Positions 1-9,088 of a stretch of 64,000 nucleotides of DNA are shown here, piece after piece (position 1 is the stretch's first letter; each line of letters begins with the position of its first letter). The stretch covers positions 62,001 to 126,000 of the forward strand of contig NZ_JACIJH010000003.1 of assembly GCF_014199295.1 (NCBI RefSeq), given 5' to 3'. Made by a program: the position numbers and the translations under genes. The notes below the pieces were generated by a model. That model was not told the origin of the DNA and searched no databases. It saw only the letters and a list, made by a program, of their open reading frames with translations. This stretch comes from Sphingopyxis panaciterrulae. Its GTDB lineage: Bacteria; Pseudomonadota; Alphaproteobacteria; Sphingomonadales; Sphingomonadaceae.

Positions 1-151
1 ACTCCGTTCCACCGCGCCATGACGCGCTCCCGCCGGTGGTGCAATATCGCTTCGACTTGCCATCGACGAAGCGATGCTTTTCCGGCTATGAGCGTGGCCT
101 CAGCGCAACACCTTCTTCCCGAAAAACGACGCAGAAAGCCTTTCCGTTCCG

Positions 152-988
152 ATGACGACCCGCCGCCCTCCCCGGATCGCGCCCGACCGCCCCGCCCCGC
201 GCGGCCGCCGCGCCGCGCGCGCCGCCCAGCCTCCTCGCAAACCGCCCGCCGAGCCCGAAGCCGACGACGGCCCGCAACGCATCGCCAAGCTGCTCGCGCG
301 CGCCGGCGTCGGCTCGCGCCGCGACGTCGAGCGGATGATCGAGGAGGGGCGCATCGCGCTCCACGGCGAAACCGTCGCCCAGCCCGCGCCGCTGCTCGCC
401 TCGCTCGACGGCCTCACCGTCGACGGAAACCCGGTCGCCAAACCCGTCTCGACCCGTCTCTACCGCTTCCACAAGCCCGCCGGCTGCCTGACCGCCGCCC
501 GCGACCCCAAGGGGCGCAAGACGATCTACGACATGCTGCCGAAGGGCCTGCCGCGCCTGATGCCGGTCGGTCGACTCGACTATAATACCGAAGGGCTGCT
601 GCTCCTCACCAACGACGGCGCGTTCAAGCGCCAGCTCGAACTGCCCGCGAGCGGGGTCGAGCGCACCTATCGCGCGCGCGCCTTCGGCGACATCAGCCAG
701 ACGCAGCTCGAGGATCTGGTCGAGGGCATCACCATCGACGGCATCCGCTACGGCAAGATCGACGCCAACCTCGAACGCCGTACCGGACGCAACCAGTGGA
801 TCGAGCTGACGCTGACGGAAGGCAAGAACCGCGAGGTGCGCCGCGTCCTCGAACATCTCGGCCTCCAGGTCAGCCGCCTGATCCGCACTCGCTACGGCGA
901 GTTCAGCATTGCCGGCCTCGACACGGGGCAGGTCGAGATCGTCCCACGCGACGCCTTGTTCCAGTTCCGCCGCCGGCTCGAAAAATGA
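152..988 (+). CDS. rluB: 23S rRNA pseudouridine synthase, RluB/RsuA family
   Basis: Isomerises a uridine in large-subunit rRNA to pseudouridine during ribosome assembly in the cytoplasm. The 278-residue protein has an Arg/Pro-rich N-terminal extension (about residues 1-40), an S4 RNA-binding domain (about 41-90) and a catalytic domain whose signature GRLDYNTEGLLLL begins at residue 140, with Asp143 as the catalytic aspartate. The length of the basic leader is unusual for the family, but no later ATG precedes the S4 domain. Its stop codon overlaps the rsmD start (ATGA), so two rRNA-modification enzymes are translationally coupled. RluB versus another RsuA-family member is judged from the S4-plus-signature layout and the rsmD linkage only. 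Confidence 0.88.
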   Translation: MTTRRPPRIAPDRPAPRGRRAARAAQPPRKPPAEPEADDGPQRIAKLLARAGVGSRRDVERMIEEGRIALHGETVAQPAPLLASLDGLTVDGNPVAKPVSTRLYRFHKPAGCLTAARDPKGRKTIYDMLPKGLPRLMPVGRLDYNTEGLLLLTNDGAFKRQLELPASGVERTYRARAFGDISQTQLEDLVEGITIDGIRYGKIDANLERRTGRNQWIELTLTEGKNREVRRVLEHLGLQVSRLIRTRYGEFSIAGLDTGQVEIVPRDALFQFRRRLEK

Positions 989-1527
989 GGGTGATTTCTG
1001 GCGAATGGCGCGGCCGCAAGCTGCTCGCGCCGAAAAACGACGCCACCCGTCCCACGGCCGACCGCACGCGCGAAACGCTCTTCTCGATGCTCGCGAGCCG
1101 GCTCGGCCACTTCGAGGGGCTGTATGTCGCCGATCTCTTCGCGGGGTCGGGCGCGCTCGGCATCGAGGCGCTGTCGCGCGGCGCCGCGCACTGCCTGTTC
1201 GGCGAGCAGGATCGCGACGCGCTCGACGCGCTCAGGAAAAATCTCGCCGCGCTCGGCGCCGCGAGCCGCGCCGACGTCCGCGCCGGCTCGGTCCTCGCCC
1301 TCGGCCCCGCGCCGCGCGCCTTCGACCTGCTGCTCCTCGACGCCCCCTATGGCACCGGCGCCGGCAGCGTCGCGCTCGACAAGCTCACCCGCCTCGGCTG
1401 GGTCGGCCCCGAAAGCTGGGTCTCGATCGAAACCGCCGACAGGGAAGCGGTCGCGGTCGCCGGCTTCGAAATCGACGCCGAACGCAAGGTCGGTAAAGCC
1501 CGCCTCACCCTGCTGCATCGCGTCTAG
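985..1527 (+). CDS. rsmD: 16S rRNA (guanine-N2)-methyltransferase RsmD
   Basis: Methylates a guanine (G966 in E. coli numbering) of 16S rRNA using S-adenosylmethionine. The 180-residue product starts MRVISGEWRGRKL, the usual RsmD opening, and carries the SAM-binding motif DLFAGSGALGIEALSRGA. The start is set by the ATGA overlap with the upstream pseudouridine synthase. Most N6/N2 methyltransferases of this class have a D-P-P-Y catalytic motif; here it reads LLDAPYG, with alanine at the second position. The length is normal for the family, so I consider it functional. Confidence 0.92.
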   Translation: MRVISGEWRGRKLLAPKNDATRPTADRTRETLFSMLASRLGHFEGLYVADLFAGSGALGIEALSRGAAHCLFGEQDRDALDALRKNLAALGAASRADVRAGSVLALGPAPRAFDLLLLDAPYGTGAGSVALDKLTRLGWVGPESWVSIETADREAVAVAGFEIDAERKVGKARLTLLHRV

Positions 1528-1554
1528 GGCAAGCACTCTCAATCCGACCCACCA

Positions 1555-1586
1555 CGTTCGTGTCTCGACTTCGCTCGACACGAACG
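1555..1586. repeat. short hairpin repeat downstream of rsmD
   Basis: Two perfect 10-base arms (CGTTCGTGTC and its reverse complement) enclose a 12-base loop, 28 bases after the rsmD stop. The position suits a transcription end or mRNA-stability hairpin, but no T-run follows. Its stem resembles the dispersed palindromes common in sphingomonad intergenic DNA. Confidence 0.6.
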
Positions 1587-1650
1587 GAAGAGATGAACCT
1601 ATCGTTTGCAAATACAAAGCTGGCCGCAGGCAGCCCTTCCTCTCTGCCTT

Positions 1651-1753
1651 CGTCATGCTGAACTCGTTTCAGCATCCATGGCCAGGTCTCTCTTTGCACG
1701 CGGCGCCAAATTCGAGGGCAGGCCATGGACCCTGAAACAAGTTCAGGGTGACG
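1651..1753. repeat. large imperfect inverted repeat in the rsmD-MFS gap
   Basis: A left arm of about 33 bases starting CGTCATGCTGAACTCGTTTC pairs, with a few mismatches, with a right arm ending at 1753; about 37 bases lie between them. The gap between the two convergent genes (1528-1864) holds only this hairpin and the smaller one at 1555; I see no gene in it. The arm core (TGAAC..GTTTCAG) belongs to a repeat type widely dispersed in related genomes (recalled, not searched). Confidence 0.7.
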
Positions 1754-1864
1754 AGTCATAGAAGACGGACCTTGTCCAAAGCAGGTGTTTGCAAACGACA
1801 TAATAGCCACGGAAGAGGAGGTAGTGTCGATGTAACGTCGCACCTCTTCGCCATTTTTGACGGA

Positions 1865-3151
1865 TCAATCGACCCGCGCCCGGACCAGCAACAGCCCAAG
1901 CAGGCTAAGCAGCCCCGCCACCCCCAGATACAGCCCGACGAAGCTCGTCCCGCCCCGGTCGCTCAGCCACTGCGCCGCGATCGGCGCCCCCGCGCCGCCC
2001 AATATGCCGCCGACGTTGAACGCCACCGACGCGCCCGTATAGCGCACCCGAACCGGGAACAGCCCCGGCAGCCACACGCCGAGCGGCCCATAGACCAGCC
2101 CCATCACGAACAGCGACGCCGATAGCCCCAGCCCAACGACGACCCACGATTCCGAGGCCAGCGACGGCCCGAACAGGAAGCCGATGGCCACCGTCGCCGC
2201 GCAGCCCCAGCTCAGCACCCGCTGCGCGCTCGCCGCGTCGCTCCAATAGCCGGCGAAGACGATTCCCGCCGCCATGAACAGGATCGCGCCGAGCTGGATC
2301 AGCAGGAATTCCTCTTTCGGATAGCCGAGCGCGGTCGTCCCGTGCGCGAGCGCGAAGCTGGTCGCGAGATAGAAGATCGCGAAACAGGCGACGACCGCGA
2401 AGGTGCCCGCGAGCAGCGCGCGCGCGTGATCGCGCAGCACCGCGCCCAGCGGCACCCCGACCGGCGGCTCCCTCTCCATTGCCTCGGCAAAGGCGGGCGT
2501 CTCGTGGATCTTCAATCGCACCCACAGCCCCAGCCCGACCAGCACCGCGGAGACCAGGAAGGGAATCCGCCACCCCCACGCCGCGAACTCGGCATCGCTC
2601 AGCCACAGGCCGAGCAGCAGGAACAGCCCGTTCGCCGCGATGAAGCCGACCGGCGCGCCGAGCTGCGGCGCCATGCCGAACCGCCCGCGCCAGCCCGGCG
2701 GGGCATTCTCGACCGCGAGAAGCGCCGCCCCGCCCCACTCGCCTCCCAGCCCGAATCCCTGCCCGAAGCGCAGCGTGCAGAGCAGCAGCGGCGCGATCCA
2801 CCCCGCCATCGCATAGGTCGGCAGAAAGGCGATCAGCAGCGTCGAGGCGCCCATCAGCATCAGCGACGCCACCAGCGTCGACTTGCGCCCGATCCGGTCG
2901 CCGAAATGGCCGAAGACGACAGCACCCACGGGCCGCGCGAAAAAGGCGAGCCCGAAGCTCATGAAGCTCAGCATCAACTGCGCCGATTCGGACTCGGAGG
3001 GAAAGAAGAGCGGCCCGAATACCAGCGCCGCCGCGGTGCCATAGATATAGAAATCATAGAATTCGACCGCGGTGCCGACCAGGCTCGCGACCAGGATGCG
3101 CCGATGCGCGCGATAGGGTGCCAGATCCACGAAACCCCGCCCTTCCGTCAT
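1865..3151 (-). CDS. MFS transporter, metabolite:H+ symporter (MHS) type
   Basis: A 428-residue inner-membrane protein with about twelve hydrophobic segments. The opening LVGTAVEFYDFYIYGTAAA, the loop GHFGDRIGRKSTL between helices 2 and 3, and LRFGQGFGLGGEWGGAAL around helix 4 are hallmarks of the MHS branch (ProP, ShiA, citrate and ketoglutarate permeases). It should import an organic acid or osmolyte with protons; the substrate cannot be told. I chose the ATG at 3151 (MTEGRGFVD) over upstream in-frame codons because these fall in the low-complexity hairpin DNA at 3233-3348. The gene is divergent from the DUF2520 gene. Confidence 0.88.
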   Translation of the reverse strand: MTEGRGFVDLAPYRAHRRILVASLVGTAVEFYDFYIYGTAAALVFGPLFFPSESESAQLMLSFMSFGLAFFARPVGAVVFGHFGDRIGRKSTLVASLMLMGASTLLIAFLPTYAMAGWIAPLLLCTLRFGQGFGLGGEWGGAALLAVENAPPGWRGRFGMAPQLGAPVGFIAANGLFLLLGLWLSDAEFAAWGWRIPFLVSAVLVGLGLWVRLKIHETPAFAEAMEREPPVGVPLGAVLRDHARALLAGTFAVVACFAIFYLATSFALAHGTTALGYPKEEFLLIQLGAILFMAAGIVFAGYWSDAASAQRVLSWGCAATVAIGFLFGPSLASESWVVVGLGLSASLFVMGLVYGPLGVWLPGLFPVRVRYTGASVAFNVGGILGGAGAPIAAQWLSDRGGTSFVGLYLGVAGLLSLLGLLLVRARVD

Positions 3152-3232
3152 GAAAACCGCCGCCGCTTTGACCGGATCGGGCAGGCGGGCGCAAGCGGGA
3201 ATGCGAAAGGCGCTTGAAGGAAACTCCCATCT

Positions 3233-3348
3233 CCCCTCCCGCAAGCGGGAGGGGCAGCGAGAGTTGCGAGCTTGCTCGCTACTCGCAGCGGGGTGGGTTC
3301 TTGCAACGCCGCTGGCCCACCCCCGACCCCTCCCGCAAGCGGGAGGGG
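3233..3348. repeat. pair of identical 22-base hairpins in inverted arrangement
   Basis: The perfect hairpin CCCCTCCCGCAAGCGGGAGG plus GG occurs at 3233-3254 and again at 3327-3348. The outer flanks (ATCT / AGAT) are also complementary, so the whole 116-base block is one larger inverted repeat. It lies between the divergent MFS and DUF2520 genes, overlapping where their promoters should be. Confidence 0.75.
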
Positions 3349-3402
3349 AGATCGACGCCTCCCCCATTGGCTACCCCCCGCAACCGCACTAAACCTCCAC
3401 CC

Positions 3403-4287
3403 ATGACCGCCTATCACCAGATCGGCCTGATCGGCGCGGGCCGCGTCGCACAGGCGTTCGCGCTCGCCCTCGCGCCGCATTCGGCCGCGCCGCCGCTGCT
3501 CTGGGCGCGCTCGTCCGACAAGGCGCAGGCGGTCGCCGCGCGGATCGGCCGCGCCGTCGCCGCGCCGCGGGTCGAGTCGCTGCTCGCCGCGGCCGACCTG
3601 CTCGTCCTCGCCGTGTCCGACGACGCCGTGGCCGCGGTCGCCGCCGATCTCGCCACGGCGCTGCCCGCGGGCCATGCCCCCTTCGCCTTCCACGTCAGCG
3701 GCCGCAGCGGCGCCGCGATTCTCGCGCCCTTGCAGGCCGCGGGCGCAGCGACCGCGGCGATCCACCCCGCGATGACCTTCACCGGCGATCCTCCGGCCGA
3801 GGTCCGCCGCATGGCGCAGGCGCGCTTCGCGATCACCGGCGCGACCGACGCCGCGACGCAGCAGGCGGCGCGGCTCGTCGCGCTGCTCGGCGGCATCGCG
3901 GTCGAGATCGCGGAGGAGCGCCGCGCGCTCTACCACGCCGGCCTCTGCCATGCGTCCAATCATCTCGTCACGCTGATCGCCGGCGCCGCGCACGCGCTCA
4001 CCGACGCCGGCGTCGACGACCCCGCGGCGCTCCTCGCCCCGCTCGTCCGCGCGGCGCTCGAAAACAGCCTCGGCCGTGGCTTCGCCGCCCTCTCCGGCCC
4101 CCTGCTGCGCGGCGACGCCCGGACGATCGGCGAGCATGTCGAGACGCTGGCCGCCAACACCCCCGACCTGCTTCCCGCCTATCGCGCCATGGCGCTCGCG
4201 ACCCTCGACGAACTGGACCGGCTCGCCCCTTCGGACGCGCGCCGGGCGCTGCGTCCCGCACTGGACAGCACCCGCGCTGTTCCCTAA
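3403..4287 (+). CDS. Rossmann-like and DUF2520 domain protein
   Basis: A 294-residue protein starting MTAYHQIGLIGAGRVAQAF, an NAD(P)-binding Rossmann motif (G-x-G-x-x-A) at residues 10-15, followed by an all-helical second half of the DUF2520 type (HASNHLVTLIAGAA, about residues 186-199). It looks like 6-phosphogluconate-dehydrogenase-fold reductases such as ProC or PanE, but DUF2520 proteins have no established substrate that I know. An ATG with no upstream in-frame support beyond repeat DNA sets the start. It is followed 10 bases later by the helicase gene on the same strand, suggesting co-transcription. Confidence 0.8.
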   Translation: MTAYHQIGLIGAGRVAQAFALALAPHSAAPPLLWARSSDKAQAVAARIGRAVAAPRVESLLAAADLLVLAVSDDAVAAVAADLATALPAGHAPFAFHVSGRSGAAILAPLQAAGAATAAIHPAMTFTGDPPAEVRRMAQARFAITGATDAATQQAARLVALLGGIAVEIAEERRALYHAGLCHASNHLVTLIAGAAHALTDAGVDDPAALLAPLVRAALENSLGRGFAALSGPLLRGDARTIGEHVETLAANTPDLLPAYRAMALATLDELDRLAPSDARRALRPALDSTRAVP

Positions 4288-4297
4288 TCGTTCGCGC

Positions 4298-6610
4298 GTG
4301 AACAGCCTCCCCGCCTCGCCGCCCGACATCCCGCCGCCGCACCCGTCGGACCCGCCCTATCTGCAAGGATTGAACGGGCCGCAGCGGCAGGCGGTGCTGA
4401 CGACCGAAGGCCCGGTGCTGATGCTCGCGGGCGCCGGCACCGGCAAGACCGCGGCGCTCACCGCGCGCCTCGCGCACATCATCGCGACGCGGCGCGCCTG
4501 GCCGTCCGAAATCCTCGCCGTGACCTTCACCAACAAGGCGGCGCGCGAGATGCGCGAGCGCATCGGGCGGATGATCGGCGACGCGGTCGAGGGGATGCCG
4601 TGGCTCGGCACCTTTCACAGCATCGCCGCCAAGATGCTGCGCCGCCACGCCGAACTCGTCGGATTGCAGAGCAATTTCACCATCCTCGACACCGACGACC
4701 AGCTCCGCGTCCTCAAGCAGCTCATCCAGGCCGAGGGACTCGACGAGAAACGCTGGCCCGCGCGCCAGCTCGCGGGGCTGATCGACAAATGGAAGAACCG
4801 CGGCCTGACCCCGCCCGACCTCGATGCCGCGGACCGCGAGGCCTATGCCGACGGCAAGGGCCAGCATTTCTACGCCCTCTATCAGGCGCGGCTGAAGACC
4901 TTGAACGCCTGCGACTTTGGCGACCTGCTGCTCCACATGCTGGTGATCCTGAAAACCCACCGCGACGTGCTCGAACAATATCAGCAGCGCTTCAAATACA
5001 TCCTCGTCGACGAATATCAGGACACGAACGCCAGCCAGTATCTCTGGCTCCGCCTGCTGGCGCAGGCCCGCAAGAACATCTGCTGCGTCGGCGACGACGA
5101 TCAGTCGATCTATTCGTGGCGCGGCGCCGAGGTCGCGAACATCCTGCGCTTTGAAAAGGACTTCCCCGGCGCGACGGTGATCCGACTCGAACAGAATTAC
5201 CGCTCGACCCCGCAGATCCTTGCCGCCGCCTCGGCGCTGATCGCCCAGAATTCGGACCGGCTCGGCAAGACATTGTGGACCGAGCTCGACGCGGGCGACA
5301 AGCTGCGCGTCGTCGGCGTGTGGGACGGGCCGGAGGAAGCGCGACACATCGGCGAGGAACTCGAAGACCTTCAGCGCCAGCGTATATCGCTCGACCGCGC
5401 CGCCATCCTCGTCCGCGCACAGTTCCAGACCCGCGAGTTCGAGGATCGCTTCATCGCGATCGGCATGCCGTACCGCATCGTCGGCGGCTTCCGCTTCTAC
5501 GAGCGCGCCGAAATCCGCGATGCCCTCGCCTATCTCCGCCTCGTCCAGTCGCCTGCCGATGACCTCGCCTTCGAACGTATCGTCAACACGCCCAAGCGCG
5601 GGCTCGGCGACAAGGCACTGGCGCGCATCCACCAGTTCGCCCGGATCGAGCGAGCGCCGCTGTTCCACGCCGCATCGCGGATCACCGAAACCGACGAGTT
5701 GACCCCGCAGGCGCGCCGCCAGCTCGCGAACTTCGTCGCCCAGATGCGCGGCTGGCAGAGCAAAGCGAACGAGCTGCCGCATCCCGAGCTGACCCAACTC
5801 ATCCTCGACGAATCGGGCTATACCGCGATGCTTCAGGCCGATCGCAGCGCCGATGCCGCTGGGCGGCTCGAAAACCTGTCCGAACTCGTCCGCGCGATGG
5901 AGGACTATGAATCGCTCGAAGCCTTCCTCGAGCATGTCAGCCTCGTCATGGACCGCGACAACGACGATCAGGCCGAGACCGTCACCATCATGACGATCCA
6001 TGCCGCCAAAGGCCTCGAATTCGATCATGTCTTCCTCGCCGGCTGGGAGGACGGCGTCTTCCCGTCGCAGCGCGCGATGGACGAGGGCGGCACCGCCAGC
6101 CTCGAGGAGGAGCGCCGCCTCGCCTATGTCGCGATCACCCGCGCCCGGCAGCGTGCGAGCATCTATCACGCCGCCAACCGCCGCATCTACGGCCAGTGGA
6201 TGAGCAGCATTCCCAGCCGATTCATCGCCGAAATCCCGCCCGAACATGTCGACAGCGAAAACAGCTTCGGCGGCGGCGCGAGTCTGTGGCGCGCCAATTG
6301 GTCGGCGCAGGGCGACCCCTTCGCCCATGTCGCCGAACGCAGCCCCGCCCGCGCGATGACCCGCGGTCCCGCGTGGCAGCGCGCCGCGGCGAAATCCTCG
6401 ACCATCACCCGCGCCCCGGCCCCCACCGAGGGCGCCCCCGCCGCATCGGTCGGCGCGAAGCCACGCGCCGACCTCGCGATCGGCATGCGCGTCTTCCACG
6501 AGAAATTCGGCTATGGCGCGATCCTCGACATCGACGGCAACAAGTTGGAGGTCGAATTCGAGCAGGCGGGCACCAAGCGCGTCCTCGACAGCTTCGTCCG
6601 GCTGGCCTGA
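4298..6610 (+). CDS. uvrD: UvrD/PcrA-type ATP-dependent DNA helicase
   Basis: A superfamily 1A 3'-5' DNA helicase acting in nucleotide excision and mismatch repair. The 770-residue protein has Walker A AGAGTGKT (about 44-51), motif II VDEYQDTN, motif III GDDDQSIYSWRGA, motif IV LEQNYRS, motif V TIHAAKGLEFDHVF and motif VI LAYVAITRAR. The last ~50 residues (VFHEKFGYGAILDIDG...) are the small C-terminal Tudor-like domain seen in PcrA/UvrD. The start is the GTG at 4298, 10 bases after the previous stop; no in-frame ATG lies before the Walker A motif, so GTG is required. Length matches the family. Confidence 0.95.
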   Translation: MNSLPASPPDIPPPHPSDPPYLQGLNGPQRQAVLTTEGPVLMLAGAGTGKTAALTARLAHIIATRRAWPSEILAVTFTNKAAREMRERIGRMIGDAVEGMPWLGTFHSIAAKMLRRHAELVGLQSNFTILDTDDQLRVLKQLIQAEGLDEKRWPARQLAGLIDKWKNRGLTPPDLDAADREAYADGKGQHFYALYQARLKTLNACDFGDLLLHMLVILKTHRDVLEQYQQRFKYILVDEYQDTNASQYLWLRLLAQARKNICCVGDDDQSIYSWRGAEVANILRFEKDFPGATVIRLEQNYRSTPQILAAASALIAQNSDRLGKTLWTELDAGDKLRVVGVWDGPEEARHIGEELEDLQRQRISLDRAAILVRAQFQTREFEDRFIAIGMPYRIVGGFRFYERAEIRDALAYLRLVQSPADDLAFERIVNTPKRGLGDKALARIHQFARIERAPLFHAASRITETDELTPQARRQLANFVAQMRGWQSKANELPHPELTQLILDESGYTAMLQADRSADAAGRLENLSELVRAMEDYESLEAFLEHVSLVMDRDNDDQAETVTIMTIHAAKGLEFDHVFLAGWEDGVFPSQRAMDEGGTASLEEERRLAYVAITRARQRASIYHAANRRIYGQWMSSIPSRFIAEIPPEHVDSENSFGGGASLWRANWSAQGDPFAHVAERSPARAMTRGPAWQRAAAKSSTITRAPAPTEGAPAASVGAKPRADLAIGMRVFHEKFGYGAILDIDGNKLEVEFEQAGTKRVLDSFVRLA

Positions 6611-6688
6611 AACAGGTGGATCGACGCTGGCTGCCGTTCGTTCCGGCGGATTAGGGCAGCTTGGGTTAAATCGGCATCACCCTTTCTT

Positions 6689-6777
6689 CCGTTCGTGCTG
6701 AGCTTGTCGAAGCACCGTCCTTTTTCTTGCTACGCTTGAAAGAAAGAACAGCCCTTCGACAAGCTCAGGGCGAACGG
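6689..6777. repeat. dispersed hairpin repeat (GCTGAGCTTGTCGAAGC family)
   Basis: Left arm CCGTTCGTGCTGAGCTTGTC and a right arm reading GACAAGCTCAGGGCGAACGG form a long imperfect hairpin with a loop of about 33 bases. The same family recurs at 25604-25684 and 49929-50017, and a relative at 37557-37623. The 6611-6930 gap between uvrD and the DUF4349 gene contains this repeat and no recognisable gene. Confidence 0.8.
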
Positions 6778-6930
6778 GGATGAGTGACGCAGGTTTACGG
6801 CACGCCGCTCTAAATCGGCACCACCCATCCGCGTTCGTCCCCCGCCTTCGCGGAGGCAGGCTATTGTCTACCATATAAGTTATGATATGCCTCACCCGCG
6901 GCCAACGAGTCGCGAGTTGGGAGAGTCTTC

Positions 6931-7815
6931 ATGAAAAACAAGCTCTTGGCGGGCGCGATGGCGCTTGCCCTGATCGGCTGCTCGGAACGGCGCGCCGACG
7001 ATGCGATGTCCGACGAGGCTCCTGCCATGGCCGAAGTCGCCGCCGATGCGGCCGGCGGCCCCGACGTCGCGGTCACCGCCGCACCGGGCGTCGCCTTCCA
7101 CTATGCCTATGCCTTCCGCCTCGACGATGACCGCATCGCTGGGGTTCAGGAAACCCACGCCGCCGCCTGCGAAACGCTCGGCACGGCCCGCTGCCGCATC
7201 ACCGGCATGACCTATCGACTCGTCCGCGAAAATGAGGTCGAGGCACGGCTGGAATTCAAGCTCGACCCCGCCATCGCCCGCAAGTTCGGCCGCGACGCCC
7301 TTGCCAGCGTCGAAAAGGCCGAGGGCGTGCTCGCCGAGGCGCGGATCAGCGGCGAGGACGTTGGAACGCAGATCGACGATTCGCAGCACCGCAGTGCCGA
7401 CATCGGCGCCGAAATCGCCCGTCTCGAGGCCCGGCTCAAGCAGGGCGGCCTCGGCGATCGCGAACGCACCGAATTGCAGCAGCAGCTTGCGGCGCTGCGC
7501 GAACGACTCGACAGCGAGCGCACCCTACGCCGCAGCGGCGAAGCGATGCTCGCCACGACGCCGATGGTCTTTGACTATGTCGGTACCGGCGGCCTGCCGG
7601 GCATCGGCTATGGCAACCCGTTCAGCGACGCCGCCAACATGCTGGCCCGCAGCGGCGGCCTGCTCCTGTCCCTCGTGCTGGTCGTCGGCGCCGCGCTCCT
7701 GCCCTGGGCGCTGCTCCTCGCCTTGCTGGTCCTGCTCTGGCGTACGGGACCGGTGCTGAAGGTGCGAAGCTGGTTCGCGGGCCGCGGCAAAGCGGCACCC
7801 CCACCAGCGGCATGA
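6931..7815 (+). CDS. DUF4349 family lipoprotein
   Basis: A 294-residue envelope protein. It begins MKNKLLAGAMALALIGCSER, a lipoprotein signal with lipobox residues ALIGC (Cys17). The middle contains a predicted coiled coil (about 140-200, IGAEIARLEARLKQGG followed by RERTELQQQLAALRERL), and a C-terminal hydrophobic segment (about 238-272) precedes a basic tail. This order (lipoprotein signal, DUF4349 body, coiled coil, C-terminal membrane helix) fits DUF4349, whose function is unknown to me. The C-terminal helix implies attachment to the inner membrane at both ends. Confidence 0.8.
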   Translation: MKNKLLAGAMALALIGCSERRADDAMSDEAPAMAEVAADAAGGPDVAVTAAPGVAFHYAYAFRLDDDRIAGVQETHAAACETLGTARCRITGMTYRLVRENEVEARLEFKLDPAIARKFGRDALASVEKAEGVLAEARISGEDVGTQIDDSQHRSADIGAEIARLEARLKQGGLGDRERTELQQQLAALRERLDSERTLRRSGEAMLATTPMVFDYVGTGGLPGIGYGNPFSDAANMLARSGGLLLSLVLVVGAALLPWALLLALLVLLWRTGPVLKVRSWFAGRGKAAPPPAA

Positions 7816-7885
7816 CGACGACAGGCCGGGGACGGCGCAATCTGTCCCCGGTCGGCACGGTTCGATAAGGAAGGAGAAAGGGTCG

Positions 7886-7961
7886 TGGTGGAGCCGAGGG
7901 GAATCGAACCCCTGACCTCTGCAGTGCGATTGCAGCGCTCTCCCATCTGAGCTACGGCCCC
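7886..7961 (-). tRNA. tRNA-Ala (anticodon CGC)
   Basis: Read on the minus strand, the 76-base sequence starts GGGGCCGTAGCTCAG and ends with an encoded CCA. The 7-base-pair acceptor stem contains the G3:U70 wobble pair that specifies alanine. The anticodon stem CTGCA/TGCAG encloses the loop ATCGCAC, giving anticodon CGC for GCG codons. The T-arm GGTTCGATTCC is intact. Confidence 0.96.
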
Positions 7962-8056
7962 GCGACCGGCGGCCTCTTAACGAGCCAGCTTGACAGTGGC
8001 AACGGCTTTTCTGACCAAAGAGCCGTCCGCCGAAGAAAAAGTGGGGGTGAGATCAT

Positions 8057-9073
8057 ATGGCGAGGGCCTGGCATCTGCTGAATCGTCCGCAAGGACTCCC
8101 GACGGTGAGCGATTTCGCGCTGCGCGACCTGCCCGACGCTCCGCTCGAACGCGACCAGCTCCGCATCCGCAACCGCTGGCTTTCGGTCGATCCCTATATG
8201 CGCGGCCGGATGAACGACGCGAAAAGCTATACCGCCAGCTTCCAGCTCGATCAGCCGATGACCGGCGGCGCGATCGGCGAGGTGGTCGAAAGCCGGATGG
8301 ATGGCTTCGCGCCCGGCGACCTGATCCTCCACATGGGCGGCTGGCGCGACGGCGGGGTCATCGGCCTCGACATGTCGCCCTTCAAACTGCCCGCCGAAGC
8401 GCTGGCGGCCGGCATGCCGCCGCAGACCTTCCTCCACAATATGGGACTGACCGGCGGCACCGCCTGGATCGGCCTGCTCCGCATCGCCGCCGCGAAACCC
8501 GGCGACACCGTCTTCGTCTCGGCCGCCGCCGGCGCGGTCGGCTCGGCGGTGGTCCAGATCGCCAAGGCGCGCGAGATGACCGTGATCGGCGCAGCGGGCG
8601 GCGCTGAAAAATGCGCCTGGGTCAGGGAATTGGGTGCCGATGCTGCCGTCGATTACAAGGCCAGGCCGGTGCTCGACGGGCTGGCGGCCGCGCTCCATAC
8701 GCTCGGCAAGCCGGGAATCGACGTCTATTTCGACAATGTCGGCGGCGACCATCTCGACGCCGCCTTCGCGACGGCCAATGATTTCGCCCGCTTCGCCATC
8801 TGCGGCATGATCGACGTCTACAATGACGGCCATCCGCAACAGATGAACTATCTGGTCCGCGCCATTCCGGCGCGAATCCGCATGGAAGGCTTCATTTACA
8901 CCGACCAGTTCTTCGACTGCATGGAGGAATTCTACGCCGACATGGCCGGACTGATCGCCAGCGGCGCGGTGACCATGCGCGAAACCGTGCATGACGGGCT
9001 GGAAGCGGCGCCCGACGCCTTCCTCGGCCTCTTCTCGGGCGCCAATATCGGAAAGATGCTCGTCCGGCTCTAA
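8057..9073 (+). CDS. NADP-dependent oxidoreductase, CurA / leukotriene-B4 reductase-like
   Basis: A zinc-independent medium-chain reductase that saturates the double bond of alpha,beta-unsaturated carbonyls with NADPH. The 338-residue sequence shows the LSVDPYMRGRM motif near residue 48, a nucleotide-binding AAAGAVGS motif (about 156-163) and FDNVGGDHLDAA near 230, all typical of the YncB/CurA/PTGR family. The zinc ligands of alcohol dehydrogenases are absent. The real substrate cannot be told. Its 3' end lies 15 bases from the convergent DEAD-box gene. Confidence 0.88.
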   Translation: MARAWHLLNRPQGLPTVSDFALRDLPDAPLERDQLRIRNRWLSVDPYMRGRMNDAKSYTASFQLDQPMTGGAIGEVVESRMDGFAPGDLILHMGGWRDGGVIGLDMSPFKLPAEALAAGMPPQTFLHNMGLTGGTAWIGLLRIAAAKPGDTVFVSAAAGAVGSAVVQIAKAREMTVIGAAGGAEKCAWVRELGADAAVDYKARPVLDGLAAALHTLGKPGIDVYFDNVGGDHLDAAFATANDFARFAICGMIDVYNDGHPQQMNYLVRAIPARIRMEGFIYTDQFFDCMEEFYADMAGLIASGAVTMRETVHDGLEAAPDAFLGLFSGANIGKMLVRL

Positions 9074-9088
9074 GGCCGGGAAAGCCGT

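Noticed and set aside
1-20. Possible 5' end of a minus-strand gene (ATG at 20 reading M-A-R-W-N-G)
   Set aside because: Only six codons are inside the window. A deaminase gene (tadA) often sits here in relatives, but that is only context, so it is not listed as a feature.
3998-6499. Minus-strand frame of over 800 codons antisense to uvrD
   Set aside because: No domain content; uvrD on the plus strand has every helicase motif.
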